Part shown: piece after piece, positions 15,511 through 24,202 of the stretch | How positions within the stretch are numbered: position 1 is the first letter of the stretch | Layout of the letters: every line of letters starts with the position of its first letter | Assembly: GCF_041197575.1 (NCBI RefSeq) | Contig: NZ_JBDKXB010000030.1 | Location: 1 to 34,468 of the forward strand | From: Thioalkalicoccus limnaeus | GTDB taxonomy: Bacteria > Pseudomonadota > Gammaproteobacteria > Chromatiales > Chromatiaceae | Direction of reading: 5' to 3' | Length of the DNA stretch: 34,468 nucleotides | The notes under the pieces: generated by a model | Database searches by the model: none | The model's input: the letters and a program-made list of their open reading frames with translations, nothing else | What the model was told of the DNA's origin: nothing | Made by a program: the position numbers and the translations under genes

Positions 15511-16593
15511 GTGACCGATACGGCATCCAACACCAGCGATTGGCTGGAGATCCAACGCAAGTACTGGGAAGGCTGGAGCGAGATCGGCCGCAAGGCGATG
15601 GGATTGGATCAGGCCCCGACCAATCCCTGGTTCAATGCCATCGACCACTGGTGGCAAGCCATGGCGCCGGCGGCCCCAAACGATCTCGTTCGGGATTTCA
15701 TGCAAAAGCTCGTCGACCAGGGCAAGTCGTTTTTCGGCCTCACCGAGACCTGGACCAAGGGTCTGCCCGGCGACGCGAGCGGGGACGCCGCGCAACAAGG
15801 TTGGAACCTTTTGTCACGCACCCTCGACGACTGGCAGAAGGCCTTCGCCGGCGGGCAGCAGGACAGCGATCAGACGCTGCGTCGGCTGATGGCCTTCTGG
15901 GAGATGCCGCTCGATAACTGGCAGCGAACCATGTCGTCGTTGTCGCCGATGCCTGGCGACTTGCTGCGCAACATGCCGCATGACCAGGTCCAGGACAGCA
16001 TGAATCGATTCCTGTCCGCCCCCGGGCTTGGCTACACCCGCGAGGAACAGGCCCAGACGCAGGACCTGATCAAGAAGTCCCTCGAGTACCAGGCGGCATT
16101 GCGCGAATACACGGGCTTTTTCGCCCAACTCGGGGTCAAGTCCGTCGAGCGAATGCGCACCTTCCTGCAAACGAAGGGCGACAAGGGCGAACCGATCGAA
16201 TCCGGGCGCCTGCTCTACGACTCGTGGGTCGCGTGCTGTGAACAGGTCTACGCCGAAGAGGTCAGCACCGCCGAGTACGCCCGCATCCATGGTCAGTTGG
16301 TCAATGCGCAGATGGCGCTCAAGCAACGGATGTCGATCGCCGTCGACGAGACCCTCGGGGCGATGAATATGCCGACACGCAGCGAACTGCGCACGCTGCA
16401 GGATCGCCTTCAGGAGACTCGCCGGCAGATCAAGCAGCAGGGCCGCGAGATCGCGCAGCTCAAACGCCTGATCGACGACAAGCCCGTGGAGGCGGCTGCC
16501 GCCCCACCGCCGATGGCGCTGAAGCAGGCGCCGGCGGCGACGACGCGCAAGCGCGCGACGACCAAGCCCACCACGAAACCCACGAGCAAATAG
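15511..16593 (+). CDS. phaE: Class III PHA synthase subunit PhaE
   Basis: PhaE is the non-catalytic partner that class III PhaC needs for full activity; the two form a complex on the granule surface. The 360-aa product begins with a Trp-rich segment (DWLEIQRKYWEGWSEIG, then NPWFNAIDHWWQAM) typical of PhaE and is mainly helical through the middle. A coiled-coil run follows at about 293-326 (LRTLQDRLQETRRQIKQQGREIAQLKRLID), then a Lys/Thr/Ala/Pro low-complexity tail that could bind nucleic acid or polymer. The start is GTG 15511 on the basis of the ideal Shine-Dalgarno. It ends 40 nt before phaC in the same operon. Confidence 0.95.
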   Translation: MTDTASNTSDWLEIQRKYWEGWSEIGRKAMGLDQAPTNPWFNAIDHWWQAMAPAAPNDLVRDFMQKLVDQGKSFFGLTETWTKGLPGDASGDAAQQGWNLLSRTLDDWQKAFAGGQQDSDQTLRRLMAFWEMPLDNWQRTMSSLSPMPGDLLRNMPHDQVQDSMNRFLSAPGLGYTREEQAQTQDLIKKSLEYQAALREYTGFFAQLGVKSVERMRTFLQTKGDKGEPIESGRLLYDSWVACCEQVYAEEVSTAEYARIHGQLVNAQMALKQRMSIAVDETLGAMNMPTRSELRTLQDRLQETRRQIKQQGREIAQLKRLIDDKPVEAAAAPPPMALKQAPAATTRKRATTKPTTKPTSK

Positions 16594-16633
16594 CAACGCC
16601 TGCCTCATTGCAGCTAGTTAAGGAGAGACAATC

Positions 16634-17707
16634 GTGTCCGTGTTTCCCATCGCTATCCGGCCCGATAAATTGACCGAGGAGATGCTGGATTACAGCCGCA
16701 AACTGACGGAAGGCGTACAGAATCTCCTCGATGCGGATCAGATCGATACCGGCGTGACGCCGAAGGACGTCGTCTTCAGCGAAGACAAACTGGTCCTGTA
16801 CCGCTACCAGCGGCCGAAGCAGGTCAAGACCCAACCGACACCGCTGCTGATCGTCTACGCCTTGGTGAACCGGCCCTATATGACCGACCTGCAGGAGGAC
16901 CGCTCGACGATCAAAGGCTTGCTGGCCACCGGCCAGGATGTCTACCTGATCGACTGGGGCTACCCGGATCAGGCCGATCGCGCCCTGACCCTCGACGACT
17001 ACATCAACGGCTACATCGACCGCTGCGTCGACTACCTGCGCGAGGTCCACGACACGGACCGGGTCAACCTGCTCGGCATCTGCCAGGGCGGCGCCTTCAG
17101 CCTCTGCTACGCGGCGCTCCATCCGGACAAGGTCAAGAATCTGGTCACCATGGTGACGCCGGTCGATTTCAAGACCCCGGACAACCTGCTGTCGGCGTGG
17201 GTCCAGAACGTCGACATCGACCTGGCCGTCGACACCATGGGCAACATCCCGGGGGAGCTGCTCAACTGGACCTTCCTGTCATTGAAGCCCTTCAGCCTGA
17301 CCGGTCAGAAGTACATCAACATGGTCGATCTGCTCGACGACGGCGACAAGGTCAAGAACTTTCTGCGGATGGAGAAGTGGATCTTCGACAGCCCCGATCA
17401 GGCCGGCGAGACCTTCCGGCAATTCATCAAGGACTTCTACCAGAAGAACGGACTGATCAACGGCGGCGTGCGGATCGGCGATCGCGAGGTCGACTTGAAG
17501 GCGATCGAATGCCCGATCCTGAACATCTATGCCCTGCAAGACCACCTGGTGCCACCGGACGCGTCGAGGGCACTCAAGGGCCTGACCTCGAGCGACGACT
17601 ACACCGAACTGGCATTTCCCGGCGGCCATATCGGGATCTATGTCAGCGGCAAGGCACAGAAGGAGGTCACCCCGGCGATCGGCAACTGGCTCAATGAGCG
17701 CGATTGA
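16634..17707 (+). CDS. phaC: Class III poly(R)-hydroxyalkanoic acid synthase, catalytic subunit
   Basis: PhaC polymerises (R)-3-hydroxyacyl-CoA to PHA with release of CoA. The 357-aa product is an alpha/beta-hydrolase of the short class III type; class I and II enzymes are longer, with an N-terminal extension absent here. The catalytic triad is Cys150 in the lipase-like box GICQGG (148-153), Asp303 in ALQDHLVPP and His332 in GGHIGIYVSG, matching the C149/D302/H331 numbering of A. vinosum PhaC shifted by one. The start is a GTG at 16634 with AGGAG about 8 nt upstream. It is the second gene of phaEC. Confidence 0.97.
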   Translation: MSVFPIAIRPDKLTEEMLDYSRKLTEGVQNLLDADQIDTGVTPKDVVFSEDKLVLYRYQRPKQVKTQPTPLLIVYALVNRPYMTDLQEDRSTIKGLLATGQDVYLIDWGYPDQADRALTLDDYINGYIDRCVDYLREVHDTDRVNLLGICQGGAFSLCYAALHPDKVKNLVTMVTPVDFKTPDNLLSAWVQNVDIDLAVDTMGNIPGELLNWTFLSLKPFSLTGQKYINMVDLLDDGDKVKNFLRMEKWIFDSPDQAGETFRQFIKDFYQKNGLINGGVRIGDREVDLKAIECPILNIYALQDHLVPPDASRALKGLTSSDDYTELAFPGGHIGIYVSGKAQKEVTPAIGNWLNERD

Positions 17708-17842
17708 CGGTCAACGCGAGCCCACGGCTGTTCGGCGATGCGGGTCTTGACGTTACCGCGTCCCGCGGCCGTCCTCTATCGTCAAACCCGTGTGGCGCGG
17801 TTCCCGACCGCACCGCAGCCCGCGGGTTTCCATCAAGGTTGT

Positions 17843-17940
17843 CGCGCCAGCGGCTGTTGGGGCGCGGGCTCGTACCGCGCTCGCGCACACCGCGCCAAAG
17901 GTTCGTGCGGCTGAAGCCGCACCTACATCGCGCTGGCGCG
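17843..17940. repeat. 98-bp REP/BIME-like cruciform element
   Basis: The outer arms are a perfect 10-bp inverted repeat, CGCGCCAGCG (17843-17852) and CGCTGGCGCG (17931-17940). Inside are two further stems: GGCGCGG/CCGCGCC (17861-17867 and 17890-17896) and a tight GTGCGGCT/AGCCGCAC hairpin (17905-17912 and 17915-17922). It occupies the 250-bp gap between the convergent phaC and ABC ATPase genes. The inner hairpin followed by ACCTACA resembles REP-type GCGGCTGAAGCCGC repeats of other gammaproteobacteria. It could also help end transcription from both sides, although there is no U-tract. Confidence 0.6.
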
Positions 17941-17957
17941 CACAGCGGCAATGGCCG

Positions 17958-19049
17958 TCAGCTCCTCCCGTCGCCCGCGATACGTCGACCGTCGCGATCG
18001 AACCAATGCAGCGCCGCGAGATCCGGGGCCAGCTCGACTAGGTCCCCCGTCCTAGCTAGCTCGACGCCAGTCGGCCACCGTGCCGTCATGGCCCCGTCAT
18101 CGAGCCCCTGGCGATCAGCGAAGTGGATCAGGGTCTCGTAGCCCAACGCCTCGACGGCATCGACCCGGACTCGGATCCGCGGCGCCCCGGGGGCGGGCGG
18201 CACCAGGGCCTCGGGCCGCAGCCCGACGTATTGCGCTTCGGCCGGAGGAGGACCCGGCAGCGGGATCCATTGTCCAGCCAATCCGAGCTCGAACCGATCG
18301 TCGTCGGCTCGGAGCTGCACAACCCATCGATTCATCGGCGGGTTGCCGAGAAACCCCGCGACGAAGAGGTTCGCCGGTCGCTGATAGAGCTCGAGCGGCG
18401 CGGCGACCTGCTGCAACCGGCCCTGATCCATGACGGCGACGCGCTGCCCCAACGTCATCGCCTCGACCTGATCATGGGTTACGTACAGGGTCGTGGTCCG
18501 CAGCTGCTGCTGGAGTTCGGCGATCTGCATGCGGATCTGCGCCCGCAGCCGGGCATCGAGATTCGACAGGGGTTCGTCCATCAGGAACACCGACGGCTCG
18601 CGGACGATCGCTCGGCCCATCGCGACCCGTTGGCGCTGGCCGCCGGAGAGCTCGGCCGGCTTTCGTTCCAACAAGCCGCCGAGCCCCAGCATGTCGGCCG
18701 CCGCCTGTATGCGCTCGTCGCGATCGACGCGGCGGAGCCGCCGCATCCGCAGCGGGAATGCCAGATTCTCGCGCACGGTCATGTGCGGATAGAGGGCGTA
18801 GTTCTGAAAGACCATGGCCACGTTGCGCTGCGGCGGTCCCAACCGGTTGACCACGCGCCCATCGAGGCGGATCTCGCCGGCGCTCAGGTCCTCTAGCCCT
18901 GCCAGCATCCGCAGCAGCGTCGACTTGCCGCAACCCGAGGGACCGAGCAGCACCAGCCATTCGCCATCCTCGATCTCGAGCGTAAGGTCCTCGATGACGG
19001 TATGGGCGCCGAACCTCTTGACCACCCGATCGAATGCGACACTGGCCAT
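17958..19049 (-). CDS. ABC transporter ATP-binding protein, MalK/UgpC type
   Basis: This is the cytoplasmic ATPase that drives a CUT1-family sugar or glycerol-phosphate importer. The 363-aa product has Walker A GPSGCGKST (about 36-44), the Q-loop FQNYALYPHMTV, signature LSGGQRQRVAMGRAI, Walker B VFLMDEPLSNLDA, the H-loop YVTHDQVEAMTL, and a C-terminal regulatory TOBE/OB domain (about 240-363) as in MalK and UgpC. The length is family-typical. It lies 6 nt after the permease stop and is the last gene of the operon. The ATPase could in principle be shared with other CUT1 importers elsewhere in the genome. Confidence 0.94.
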   Translation of the reverse strand: MASVAFDRVVKRFGAHTVIEDLTLEIEDGEWLVLLGPSGCGKSTLLRMLAGLEDLSAGEIRLDGRVVNRLGPPQRNVAMVFQNYALYPHMTVRENLAFPLRMRRLRRVDRDERIQAAADMLGLGGLLERKPAELSGGQRQRVAMGRAIVREPSVFLMDEPLSNLDARLRAQIRMQIAELQQQLRTTTLYVTHDQVEAMTLGQRVAVMDQGRLQQVAAPLELYQRPANLFVAGFLGNPPMNRWVVQLRADDDRFELGLAGQWIPLPGPPPAEAQYVGLRPEALVPPAPGAPRIRVRVDAVEALGYETLIHFADRQGLDDGAMTARWPTGVELARTGDLVELAPDLAALHWFDRDGRRIAGDGRS

Positions 19050-19055
19050 CAGGCA

Positions 19056-19892
19056 TCAACCCTTGATCCCGGTCGCCGCCACGCCGGCCACGAACCACCG
19101 CTGAAAGACCACGAAGACCACCAGGACCGGCAGCACCATCAAGACACCGAACGCCAGGATATCGCCCCAAGCCAGCGGCGGCAGCGTGTAGAAGGTCGCG
19201 ATCCCCAACGGCAGTGGACGCACCGACTCCGACGTGGTCATCAGCAAGGGCCACAGATATATTCCCCAGTGGAATAGGAAGGTCACGATCGCAACGCTGG
19301 CAAAGGCCGCTCGGCTGTTGGGGATCACGATCGCGACGAAGGTCCGGAACACACCGGCACCGTCGATCCGCGCCGCCTCCTCCAACGCCTTCGGCAGGCC
19401 CAGGAAGAAGCTGTAGAAGAGATAGATGGCCAACGGATTGGCGACGAATGGGATCGCCTGGACCAAGTGATCGTCGCGCCAGCCCAGCGCCGAGAGTTGG
19501 TAGAACAACGGGATCGCGATCGCCTCGAACGGGATCACGAGGATCGCGAGCACCACGGCCAGCATCGCCTCGCGCCCCCACCACTGCAAGCGCGCGAGCG
19601 CGTACCCGGCGAAGGCATTGACGACCAGGCCCAACCCGACGATCGTGCCGTTGATGACCAGCGAACTCGCCAGGTAGCTGCCGAACGGGACCCGTTCGAA
19701 GACCGAGCGGTAATTCTCCAGACTCACCGATTCCGGCACCCACCCGCGCCAGCTGGCCGCCTCGGCCAGCACCAGCTCATCGGGTTTCAGGCTCCCGACC
19801 AGCATGAAGAGCACCGGGCCGAAGAACACCAGTGTGACCGCCAGCAGCACCAGATAGGTCGCGATCATCGGGAGGATCGGCCGACCGTTCAT
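19056..19892 (-). CDS. ABC sugar-type permease, MalG/UgpE family
   Basis: This is the second membrane subunit of the importer, with six predicted helices over 278 aa. The cytoplasmic EAA loop that docks on the ATPase is EEAARIDGAGVFRTFVAIVIP (near residues 170-190). The N-terminus and the C-terminal FQRWFVAGVAATGIKG are typical of MalG/UgpE, where the last residues contact the ATPase. The start codon overlaps the preceding permease gene by 4 nt (ATGA). Confidence 0.94.
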   Translation of the reverse strand: MNGRPILPMIATYLVLLAVTLVFFGPVLFMLVGSLKPDELVLAEAASWRGWVPESVSLENYRSVFERVPFGSYLASSLVINGTIVGLGLVVNAFAGYALARLQWWGREAMLAVVLAILVIPFEAIAIPLFYQLSALGWRDDHLVQAIPFVANPLAIYLFYSFFLGLPKALEEAARIDGAGVFRTFVAIVIPNSRAAFASVAIVTFLFHWGIYLWPLLMTTSESVRPLPLGIATFYTLPPLAWGDILAFGVLMVLPVLVVFVVFQRWFVAGVAATGIKG

Positions 19893-20785
19893 CTCCCCTC
19901 CTCGCGTTGGCGCATCGACCAGCGCTGAACCAACGTCAGGCCCAGCACCAGAAGGAAAAAGATCACGCTCATGGCCCCCGCCAACGCGACCTGACCGCGG
20001 TCGAAGGCCGTCCGAACCACCTCGTGGATCACCGTGGTGCTCGCATCCTGCGGTCCGCCACGGGTCATGATCCGCACCTGATCGAAGACCCGAAACGACA
20101 GGATCGTCGTCACGATCACGACGAAGATCAGTGGGTTACGCAGACCTGGGAGCGTCACATGCCAGAACTGGCGCCAGGCCCCGGCACCATCGACGGCCGC
20201 CGCCTCGTAGAGGGACCGCGGGATCGCTTGCAGCCCGGCAAGCAGCACCACCATCTGAAAACCGGTCCCCTGCCAAATCGATGTCAGCATCACGGCCGGC
20301 AGCGCCCAGACGGGATCGTTGAGGAAGTCCCGCGGCGTCCAGGCGCCGAGCGTCAACGCCGACAGCACACCATTGAGCAGCCCATCGGGTCCCGGCGCGA
20401 ACAGGATGACCCAGATCACGGCCACCAGCGACAACGGAAAGACGACCGGCATGAACAGCAGAGTCCGAAACAACCAACGACCGCGAAGCTGACGATCGAG
20501 CAACCAGGCCAGGGCCAGACCCAGGGCCGTCTGGATCGGCACGACGATCAGCGCGAACAGCGCATTATTCAGCAGGCCGCGGCGAAAGGCCGGATCGGCG
20601 AACGCCTCGCGGTAGTTGTCGAGACCGACGAATTCGACCGACAACGGCGAGCCGAGTCGCAGGCTCGTAAAGGACATCACCAGGGCCAGCGCGAACGGCA
20701 GCAGGATGAAGGCGCCGAGACCAAGCAAGGCCGGCGACATCAAGAGCCACGCGGCACGGGCCTCCTGATGTCGCCATGCGATCAT
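19889..20785 (-). CDS. ABC sugar-type permease, MalF/UgpA family
   Basis: This is the first membrane subunit of the importer, 298 aa with six predicted helices. It carries the EAA loop YEAAAVDGAGAWRQFWHVTLPGL (about 192-214) and the binding-protein-dependent permease fold. There is no large periplasmic domain as in enterobacterial MalF, so it is the UgpA/LacF-like short type. It lies 411 nt downstream of the binding-protein gene, an unusually long gap for such operons, filled by the hairpin block at 21038-21183. Confidence 0.94.
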   Translation of the reverse strand: MIAWRHQEARAAWLLMSPALLGLGAFILLPFALALVMSFTSLRLGSPLSVEFVGLDNYREAFADPAFRRGLLNNALFALIVVPIQTALGLALAWLLDRQLRGRWLFRTLLFMPVVFPLSLVAVIWVILFAPGPDGLLNGVLSALTLGAWTPRDFLNDPVWALPAVMLTSIWQGTGFQMVVLLAGLQAIPRSLYEAAAVDGAGAWRQFWHVTLPGLRNPLIFVVIVTTILSFRVFDQVRIMTRGGPQDASTTVIHEVVRTAFDRGQVALAGAMSVIFFLLVLGLTLVQRWSMRQREEGR

Positions 20786-21196
20786 CGAAGAGGTCCCCGC
20801 TGGTCACGGGCTACGACCGGGACGGCCCGCCGACGACGACAGCGAGCGGACATCAGGGTCACGTCGGAGCTCATGCCTCGATTCTAGCATCGCCGCCCAT
20901 GTCGTCCCGGCAAACGGACCACGCCGGCCGGATGACCCGCCACGCCGTCCAACCTGACGCTCGAGGCCACCCCGTCGCGTGAATCCTCGCGACCGGAGAG
21001 CCCGTCACGGGGCGTTCGGCTGTACCTCCCACGTCAAGGGCACCTTGAAAAATTCAAGGTGCCCGCGCGGGGCAAGGATGCCCCGCCATTTTCAGTCGCC
21101 TAAGCGACGGAAAATGAAGCGAAGCGGAAATCGCATTTTCGCTTCGCGTCTTGAAAGATTGCCCGGATGGCAATTTTTCAAGGTCCCCTCGAGTCG
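20786..21196. other. 411-bp intercistronic region between binding-protein and permease genes
   Basis: No gene is supported. The part nearest the binding-protein stop holds five consecutive hairpins (21038-21183); the rest (20786-21037) shows nothing recognisable. Open frames through the hairpins are artefacts of the palindromes. A promoter for the permease genes could also lie here. Confidence 0.6.
21038..21183. repeat. Block of five tandem hairpins, REP-like
   Basis: Five stem-loops follow each other almost without gaps. H1 is a perfect 12-bp stem, 21038-21049 with 21053-21064, loop AAA. H2 is a perfect 8-bp stem, 21067-21074 with 21079-21086, loop AGGA. H3 has 7 bp plus 5 bp with one internal A/G mismatch, 21087-21099 with 21104-21116. 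H4 has 8+1 wobble+4 bp, 21119-21131 with 21135-21147. H5 has 7+1 wobble+6 bp, 21150-21163 with 21169-21182. In addition CCTTGAAAAATT (21043-21054) is exactly complementary to 21172-21183, so the two ends could pair and close the whole block. It lies just after the binding-protein gene in the operon. Confidence 0.85.
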
Positions 21197-22564
21197 TCAC
21201 CCGGGCTCCTGCTCATTCCCCAAAGCCGATGCGGCCGCCCCGGCGCGGTCATCGAGATGGGTATGTGGGTAGTGACGATTGGCAGCCATCTCGCGATCGA
21301 TGCGCTGCGCCGCGCGCGTCAAGGTCGCTCCGACATCGGCCCCGTGACGAATATCCCGAAAGGCCCGTGCGAAGGTCTCGCTGATCACCGGATAGGCTGG
21401 GGTCTTCGGCCGCGGCTGCGTGTAACCGTCGCGCAGCTGCGCGACGAACAGGCGCAGCGGACCATCTTCGCCGTAATCGGCGGAGCGGTCGATCGCCGAC
21501 AGACGCGCCGGCACCGCGCCATTTGCCGCGCTGATCGCGAGCACCTGATCCGGGGCGAGCAGGAAGGCCAACAGTTCGGCGGCCCGATCCGGATCCCGAG
21601 CCCGGCTGGAGATGGCCCACTGCCAAGAGCCCTGGCCGCTGACTGAGCGCGATCCGGCCCGCGGCAACGGCAGCAATAGCAGATCCTCGCCGAGCGCGTC
21701 CCGGTAGGCTGGGGCGTTCCAGTGCCCGCCCCACGCCAGCGGCACGCGCCCGAGCCGGAAGGCCGCGTCATCGAGGTTCGGGTCGACCCAACCGCGCGCG
21801 AACCACCGCTGCACGCGTTCGAGGACAGCCACCGACGCCGGCCCGTCGAGCACCCCCGCGGCCCCTTCGGCGTTCGCCGCCACGAGACCGGCCCCGGCCG
21901 ATTGCAGCAGTGGCGAAAAGGCGTAGGTGAACCACTCATCGCCATAGTTCAGTTTGAGATCCAGCACCGGCTGACCCGGATCCCGTGCGGCCAGGCGTTC
22001 GAGCAGCGCCTCGAACTCTTCGAGGGACCAGGCCTCGGAGGGATGGCCCGGAATCCGCGCACCCACCGCGTCCAACGTACGCCGGTCGGCCCACAGGCCG
22101 AGCCCCGAATCGAACGGACCGAGCGCATAGAGGGTCCCGCGCCAAGTCCCCTGATCGATCAGCGACGGCAACAGATCGGCGAGCAGATCGGGCGGCAACC
22201 GGTCGCTTAACGGCGCCAGCCAGCCACGCCAGGCATAGGCCGCCATGTAAGGGCCATCGAGCTCCAACAGATCCGGCAGCTGCCCCGCCAGTGCTGCGGC
22301 CTGCACCTGCCCGTTGTAGGACCCTTCGGGTATGAAGGTCAGCTCCACGGCCACCGTCGGGTGCCGCGCCTCGAACAGCGCAATCTGGTGTTCGAGCGTC
22401 CGGCGTTCCGCTTCGCGCCCGGCATGGGCCCAGACCTGTATCCGCTCGACACCGACGTTGCCGTTTCTTTCTGCATCACAGGCGCCGATCAGGATCGCTC
22501 CGACGATGATCGACAAGCACGCGAGCCGAACAGGCCAACGCACCGCAGTGCAGGGTGTGACCAT
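21197..22564 (-). CDS. ABC transporter extracellular solute-binding lipoprotein
   Basis: This is the periplasmic binding component of the CUT1-type importer. The 455-aa product has a basic N-terminus, a hydrophobic stretch and an LIGAC lipobox with Cys29, so it should be membrane-tethered. The mature protein starts with IQVWAHAGREAERRTLEHQIALFEARHPTVAVELTFIPEGSYNGQVQAAALAG-like features of family 1 solute-binding proteins, with LPDLLELDGPYMAAYAWRGWLAPL next. The ligand cannot be told from sequence; sugars, oligosaccharides or glycerol-3-phosphate are the family range. The start at ATG 22564 gives the lipoprotein signal; GTG 22543 is an alternative and the longer open frame to 22699 is not. 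No clear ribosome-binding site is seen. Confidence 0.88.
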   Translation of the reverse strand: MVTPCTAVRWPVRLACLSIIVGAILIGACDAERNGNVGVERIQVWAHAGREAERRTLEHQIALFEARHPTVAVELTFIPEGSYNGQVQAAALAGQLPDLLELDGPYMAAYAWRGWLAPLSDRLPPDLLADLLPSLIDQGTWRGTLYALGPFDSGLGLWADRRTLDAVGARIPGHPSEAWSLEEFEALLERLAARDPGQPVLDLKLNYGDEWFTYAFSPLLQSAGAGLVAANAEGAAGVLDGPASVAVLERVQRWFARGWVDPNLDDAAFRLGRVPLAWGGHWNAPAYRDALGEDLLLLPLPRAGSRSVSGQGSWQWAISSRARDPDRAAELLAFLLAPDQVLAISAANGAVPARLSAIDRSADYGEDGPLRLFVAQLRDGYTQPRPKTPAYPVISETFARAFRDIRHGADVGATLTRAAQRIDREMAANRHYPHTHLDDRAGAAASALGNEQEPG

Positions 22565-22938
22565 GAGATGCTGGATAGGCCGGTGCGACCCGGCGGACCC
22601 GAGCCACCGTGCCGCCATCCTTGAACCCGTCCGCGGGGGGCGTACGAACAGCCGCCGGCGAAGCGACAAGGACGGTGACGGGATCGTCTCGACGGTCATG
22701 TCAGTTGCTCAGCAAAACAGCGGCTTCGACCATGAGGTCTCGGCGGGCCTCGCCACAGGCATACGCCCAGCCCAGCCCGCCCGGGGTTCGGCGCCTGGCG
22801 TGTCCGTCCCGGTCGATCAGAATCACGGCACGCCGCCGGGGGTTCGCGCTTCGGCCCTGGCGCGACGATGGCTCTCTCCCTCAAGCAGGGCGCGCCCCTC
22901 TATACTATGGCGTTTTCTCGTCAACCTGGAGTCTGTCC
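22565..22938. other. Divergent region between binding-protein gene and argG (374 bp)
   Basis: No gene is supported. The region contains a TATACT -10-like hexamer (22901-22906) in argG orientation, 33 nt upstream of the argG start. No well-spaced -35, ARG box pair or transporter operator was recognised. Confidence 0.45.
22901..22906 (+). promoter_or_regulatory. Candidate -10 element of argG
   Basis: TATACT matches the -10 consensus at five of six positions and stands out in GC-rich DNA. The expected -35 area (about 22878-22883) has no good match, so the call rests on the -10 alone. Confidence 0.35.
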
Positions 22939-24156
22939 ATGGCGCACAGCGCAGTCAAGAAGGTGGTATTGGCCTATTCGGGGGGGCTCGATACCTCGGT
23001 GATCCTCCGGTGGTTGCAGGAGGAGTATGGTTGCGAGGTCGTGACCTTCACCGCCGATATCGGCCAGGGCGAGGAGCTGGCGCCGGCGCGGGCCAAGGCC
23101 GAGGCGGCCGGGGTCAAGGAGATCTATATCGAGGATCTGCGCGAAGAGTTCGTCCGCGACTTCGTCTTCCCGATGTTCCGCGCGAATGCGCTCTACGAGG
23201 GCGAATACCTGCTCGGAACCTCGATCGCGCGGCCGCTGATCGCCAAACGCCTGGTCGAGATCGCCGTCGAGACCGGCGCCGATGCGATCTCGCACGGCGC
23301 AACCGGCAAAGGCAACGATCAGGTGCGCTTCGAGCTGACCGCTTACGCGCTGAAGCCGGACATCCAGATCATCGCCCCCTGGCGCGAATGGGACCTGCTG
23401 TCGCGCGAGAAGCTACTGGCCTATGCCGAGCGGCACGGCATCCCGGTCGAGATGAAGCGCGACGGCACCAAGTCGCCGTACTCGATGGACGCGAACCTGC
23501 TGCACATCTCCTACGAAGGCTATGATCTCGAGGATCCCTGGTGCGAACCGGGCAGCGACATGTGGCGGTGGACGGTGCCGCCGGAACAGGCACCGGATCG
23601 CGCGACCTACGTCGAACTGACCTTCGCCTGCGGCGATTGCGTCGCGCTCGACGGCCAGGCGATGGCGCCGGCCGAGCTACTGGCGGAACTCAACCGCATC
23701 GGCGGCGAAAACGGGGTCGGCCGCGCCGACATCGTCGAGAACCGCTATGTCGGCATGAAATCGCGCGGGTGCTACGAGACCCCCGGTGGCACCATCCTGC
23801 TGAAGGCGCATCGCGCGATGGAATCGCTGACGCTCGATCGCGAGGCGGCGCACCTGAAGGATACGTTGATGCCGCGCTATGCCGAGCTCGTCTACAACGG
23901 TTACTGGTTCTCGCCGGAGCGACAGATGCTCCAGGCCGCGATCGACCAGACCCAGGCCGTCGTCAACGGCGTGGTCCGGCTCAAACTTTACAAGGGCAAC
24001 GTGCTGGTCGTCGGCCGCAAATCCGACACCAACAGCCTATTCGATGCGTCGATCGCAACCTTCGAGGAGGATGCCGGCGCTTACGACCAGGGCGACGCGA
24101 CCGGTTTCATCCGGCTCAATGCGTTGCGACTGCGGGTCGCCGGGCGCCGGCGCTAG
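22939..24156 (+). CDS. argG: Argininosuccinate synthase
   Basis: ArgG joins citrulline and aspartate with ATP to give argininosuccinate in arginine biosynthesis. The 405-aa product begins AHSAVKKVVLAYSGGLDTSVILRWL, carrying the N-type ATP-pyrophosphatase P-loop SGGLDTS. The family blocks GATGKGNDQVRFE (citrulline/aspartate site), APWREWDLLSREK, KRDGTKSPYSMDANLLHISYEG and YETPGGTILLKAHRAMESLTLDRE follow. The start is the ATG at 22939 with TGGAG 8 nt upstream; the long upstream extension of the frame is noncoding. It is a single gene, convergent with the cbb3 operon. Confidence 0.97.
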   Translation: MAHSAVKKVVLAYSGGLDTSVILRWLQEEYGCEVVTFTADIGQGEELAPARAKAEAAGVKEIYIEDLREEFVRDFVFPMFRANALYEGEYLLGTSIARPLIAKRLVEIAVETGADAISHGATGKGNDQVRFELTAYALKPDIQIIAPWREWDLLSREKLLAYAERHGIPVEMKRDGTKSPYSMDANLLHISYEGYDLEDPWCEPGSDMWRWTVPPEQAPDRATYVELTFACGDCVALDGQAMAPAELLAELNRIGGENGVGRADIVENRYVGMKSRGCYETPGGTILLKAHRAMESLTLDREAAHLKDTLMPRYAELVYNGYWFSPERQMLQAAIDQTQAVVNGVVRLKLYKGNVLVVGRKSDTNSLFDASIATFEEDAGAYDQGDATGFIRLNALRLRVAGRRR

Positions 24157-24202
24157 CGCACGAACCAGGATCGGCCGGGGCCGTCCGTGAGCGGGCGAGG
24201 CA

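Noticed and set aside
21038..21183. Integron attC site or CRISPR array as an explanation for the hairpin block
   Set aside because: There are no direct repeats with spacers, the hairpins differ in sequence, and no RYYYAAC/GTTRRRY core sites or cas/intI genes are present.
20979..21272. Open frame through the five-hairpin block
   Set aside because: The translated sequence comes from palindromes and overlaps the binding-protein gene on the other strand; small proteins of this kind are a common artefact of repeats.
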